DNA of 21,535 bases from Bigelowiella natans CCMP2755. Lineage: Eukaryota > Cercozoa > Chlorarachniophyceae. Shown here piece by piece: positions 19,340-21,535 of the stretch. Each line of letters begins with the position of its first letter. The first letter of the stretch is position 1. Under the pieces are notes generated by a model. The model saw only the letters and a list, made by a program, of their open reading frames with translations. It was not told the DNA's origin and searched no databases. The stretch lies in contig ADNK01001515.1 in assembly GCA_000320545.1 (NCBI GenBank), positions 1-21,535 on the forward strand, given 5' to 3'. Both the position numbers and the translations under genes were made by a program.

Positions 19340-20044
19340 ATCCAATTTTCACAAGTAACTCGAATTTCGTATCCCACAATATGCTTGGGGGCTCGAAATA
19401 ATGAGCAATCTATTGTGCAAACTCGGGCTGGAAGATGTGCAGCGCCTGAGGAGATTTTTTGAATGTGCCCGATTTCAGAAAATGTACAATTCGTTTCATC
19501 GAAGGCAGAGCTCTAATTTCTTCTAATACCTGTTTTTCCCTTTGAATGTTCTAACCTCGGAGATCTTATTGTTTCAGAGAATTTCAGTAAAAGCAGTCAG
19601 CCCGGGGGGGTTCCAAAATTGACTGTGACTTCTGTTCGCTATGTTGTTATTGTTGTAGCCGATATGTAGAAATAGAGTTTTTTTAGCTATTTTTTACCCC
19701 TTGAATAACTAACAAAACTAACTGTGTTGTCTTTAGTCAAGGATGCGACTAGAATAACTAACTAAATAACATTTGTTGGGCAGCCAAACACGCGAATTCA
19801 AACGGCAACGACTGACTAATCATCGTGAGATGCGTTCTGACAATTTCGAAGTTCGCTTTGTAGATTTTCCTTTGCAGTATTTGGACGACAAGAAAGTGGT
19901 AATCCACAGTATAAAATAAGTTCTCCTTGTTGTTGTAGTAGGAGTTGTTGTTTGAGTTGTTGTCGTATGAAATGATCATCTTCGGAACCCATCCTCCTCC
20001 TCCCTCGGAAAGTAGAAGAAGCCGTGCAGAAAATTCCTGGGATC
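19340..20044. promoter_or_regulatory. Divergent intergenic region (Mpv17-like / cupin genes)
   Basis: About 700 bases separate the start codon of the Mpv17-like gene (-) and the first ATG of the cupin gene (+), so it should carry both promoters. Several short open frames occur but none shows a domain. A plus-strand frame is open from an in-frame TGA at 19973 up to the cupin ATG, probably 5' UTR. No confident core promoter element is placed. Confidence 0.55.
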
Positions 20045-21474
20045 ATGGAAGGGGCAGAACAGGCAAACGCGGACACAAGCAACATGCTTCAGACTGAGAT
20101 AGTCATCGCGCGCACCCGAGAGTCGAAGGTCCTTGATATGGCAAGTATCAAGGATGGTGATCGAGCGAAACCGAAGGGCCGAAGAAGGAAGACCCGGAGT
20201 CCAAGCCCGAGGAAAATGAATTATCCTTTGCTTCTAAAGGAAATAAGGAGGAAACGTGGCTTGACAAAGGAACAATTCTACACTCTGAGAAAGGCAATAA
20301 AAGCACAATGCCGCACATTGATGAATGTGAAGAGAAAGCCAACGGAGCAGGTTGTGAGACGTTAAAAGAACTTTTACCACTCGCAATGTCTAAATTTGGT
20401 TGCGCTGTGGAATTTGTTCGAGCAGGAAACATCCCGCGCGAAGGGCCTAAATCCTTGGACACAGCGCCTTCCTAACATGCATTGTTTCTTTTACACAAGA
20501 AATGAGAGATTGGAACGCAAGGTGAATGTCGAAGCTGCTGCGCTCGCAAAGGATCCAAATAGCTTGGAGCAGTGGTTGTCTAAGAAAATGGCCAAAATTC
20601 CCGCTCATTCACATGTGACAGATGTTCCGCTACTAGAAGCCCTAGCACGATCTCTTGGCAACCCCTTAAATTTGAGATGCCTCTTAGAATCTATCCTACA
20701 AGATGAAAGTCTCGTAAAGGAAATAGCATCACGGTCTTACCACCAAGATCTATTTGACAAACTGGTTATCTTCTCTGGAACTCACTGGAAGCTGCGGATG
20801 CACATCTTCGAATCGGAGACTTTCAAAGGTAAAGCCAGAGATTGCGTTGTTTCATCGGATATGTGATCTTATTTGTACGTTAAATGTGCTATCCTCCGCG
20901 AAATACAGAGGCTCAAGAGGAAATTCATAGTCATAGGGATCATTTTGTCAGTTATTGCGTCTATGGGGGTCTGAGTCAGCAAATATGGGAGGAAATACAT
21001 GGCACTGGAGGTAATGAAGAAGACGTTGGGACGGATGATGATGATGACGGCACCAAGGGAGAAATAGAGTCTGCTAGCATTCTTCCTCGTTATCACAAAT
21101 ATGCTTACGATCCAACGATGGACGGAGACACGCGAGTATTTAGAATACAGCATATGGGCGAGGTTACGTTAGGCCCAGTTGATGAAGAGCAGAAATCCAG
21201 TCAAGGAAAGACTTACTACATGCACCCCAGCGTTCTGCATTCCGTCGAAGGTATCGAGGGGAAAACCGTCACTCTGGTGCTGAACAAGCGTGCATCCGAA
21301 AAAAGCTGTTTTGCATCCCCTCGAAAATGGGAGGAACAGTTTGTGAGGAAGAAAATTTCCCCGGTGAAGTTGACAAGCTGTTTGAAGGAGGTCTTGGAGT
21401 TAATGAAAACAGTTCAGCAGACACATGCTGCTGAGGGCAAATTCACAAGAAAAATCGCAAACAAGGACAGATAG
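20045..21474 (+). CDS. Cupin-fold, cysteine-dioxygenase-like protein, 424 aa
   Basis: Three exons: 20045-20350, 20426-20828, 20909-21474; phases agree. ATG 20045 is the first after an in-frame TGA at 19973. The N-terminal ~100 residues are basic with a KGRRRKTRSPSPRK patch that looks like a nuclear-localisation or phosphorylation segment, followed by a helical stretch (LLLKEIRRKRGLTKEQFYTL). A helical middle leads into LRMHIFESETF, then the metal-site motif EIHSHRDHFVSYCVYGGLSQQIW (His243, His245), then TYYMHPSVLHSVEG (His347) and TVTLVL. This order is that of a single-domain cupin using three His to bind a metal, as in cysteine-dioxygenase-type enzymes and their bacterial relatives (IHxHR..F.S..L.G). 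The acidic residue of the classic first cupin motif is not obvious. An Asp/Glu-rich insert (~269-288) interrupts the barrel after the first motif. Substrate is unknown. Confidence 0.75.
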
Positions 21475-21535
21475 CACTAGCTGGCCTACACGTCGAGTTC
21501 TGGGCATTTCATTACTTGATTGCAATCATTTTTTT

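Noticed and set aside
1-21535. CRISPR arrays, rRNA, tRNA, transposase or bacterial-type operon signals
   Set aside because: No spaced direct repeats, cloverleaf candidates, terminal inverted repeats with transposase frames, or Shine-Dalgarno-led gene chains were seen. I have not run tRNAscan or an RNA-family search.

Overview
The window reads as a piece of a nuclear genome from an intron-rich eukaryote. There are no operons or ribosome binding sites. Genes are broken into many short exons with GT..AG introns, and most introns carry dinucleotide microsatellites. Gene content (RPA1, an Mpv17/PMP22-family protein, a rolling-stone-like membrane protein) and dense packing on both strands fit a unicellular alga or other protist; the sequence alone does not fix the lineage. 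I rebuilt exon structures by hand, requiring each donor and acceptor to keep the reading phase. Five genes look complete and one is cut by the left edge.

Layout. 1-240 is low-quality, homopolymer-rich sequence at the window edge. 273-3115 (+) is the 3' part of the gene for replication protein A large subunit (RPA1). It has an apparent second copy of the DBD-B OB-fold region and an altered zinc ribbon in DBD-C. 3116-3914 is non-coding between convergent gene ends. 3915-5487 (-) is an unrecognised 311-aa protein with a basic, Ser-rich N-terminus, a coiled coil and a polyproline tail. 5488-6888 is non-coding, with a 10-bp-stem hairpin and an 18-bp tandem duplication. 6889-14615 (-) is a 34-exon gene for an unrecognised protein of about 1,130 aa: a mixed or beta-type N-terminal half, an alpha-helical ARM/HEAT-like second half and an acidic tail. 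14616-15425 is the spacer between two divergent gene starts. 15426-17293 (+) is a 13-exon gene for a 383-aa multi-pass membrane protein of the rolling-stone type. 17294-18312 is non-coding between convergent ends. 18313-19339 (-) is a 4-exon Mpv17/PMP22-family gene. 19340-20044 is a divergent intergenic region. 20045-21474 (+) is a 3-exon gene for a 424-aa cupin-fold, cysteine-dioxygenase-like protein.

The genes do not form an obvious pathway; the arrangement is ordinary nuclear housekeeping plus two proteins I cannot name. The points most worth a second look are the duplicated DBD-B region in RPA1, the missing fourth zinc ligand in its DBD-C, and the fact that every asymmetric intronic dinucleotide repeat is oriented so that the transcript carries (UC)n or (UG)n. 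Also notable are two very short introns (29 and 37 nt), a one-base frame break in the large ARM-like gene, and CTAG-rich islands in the gene-free spacers.
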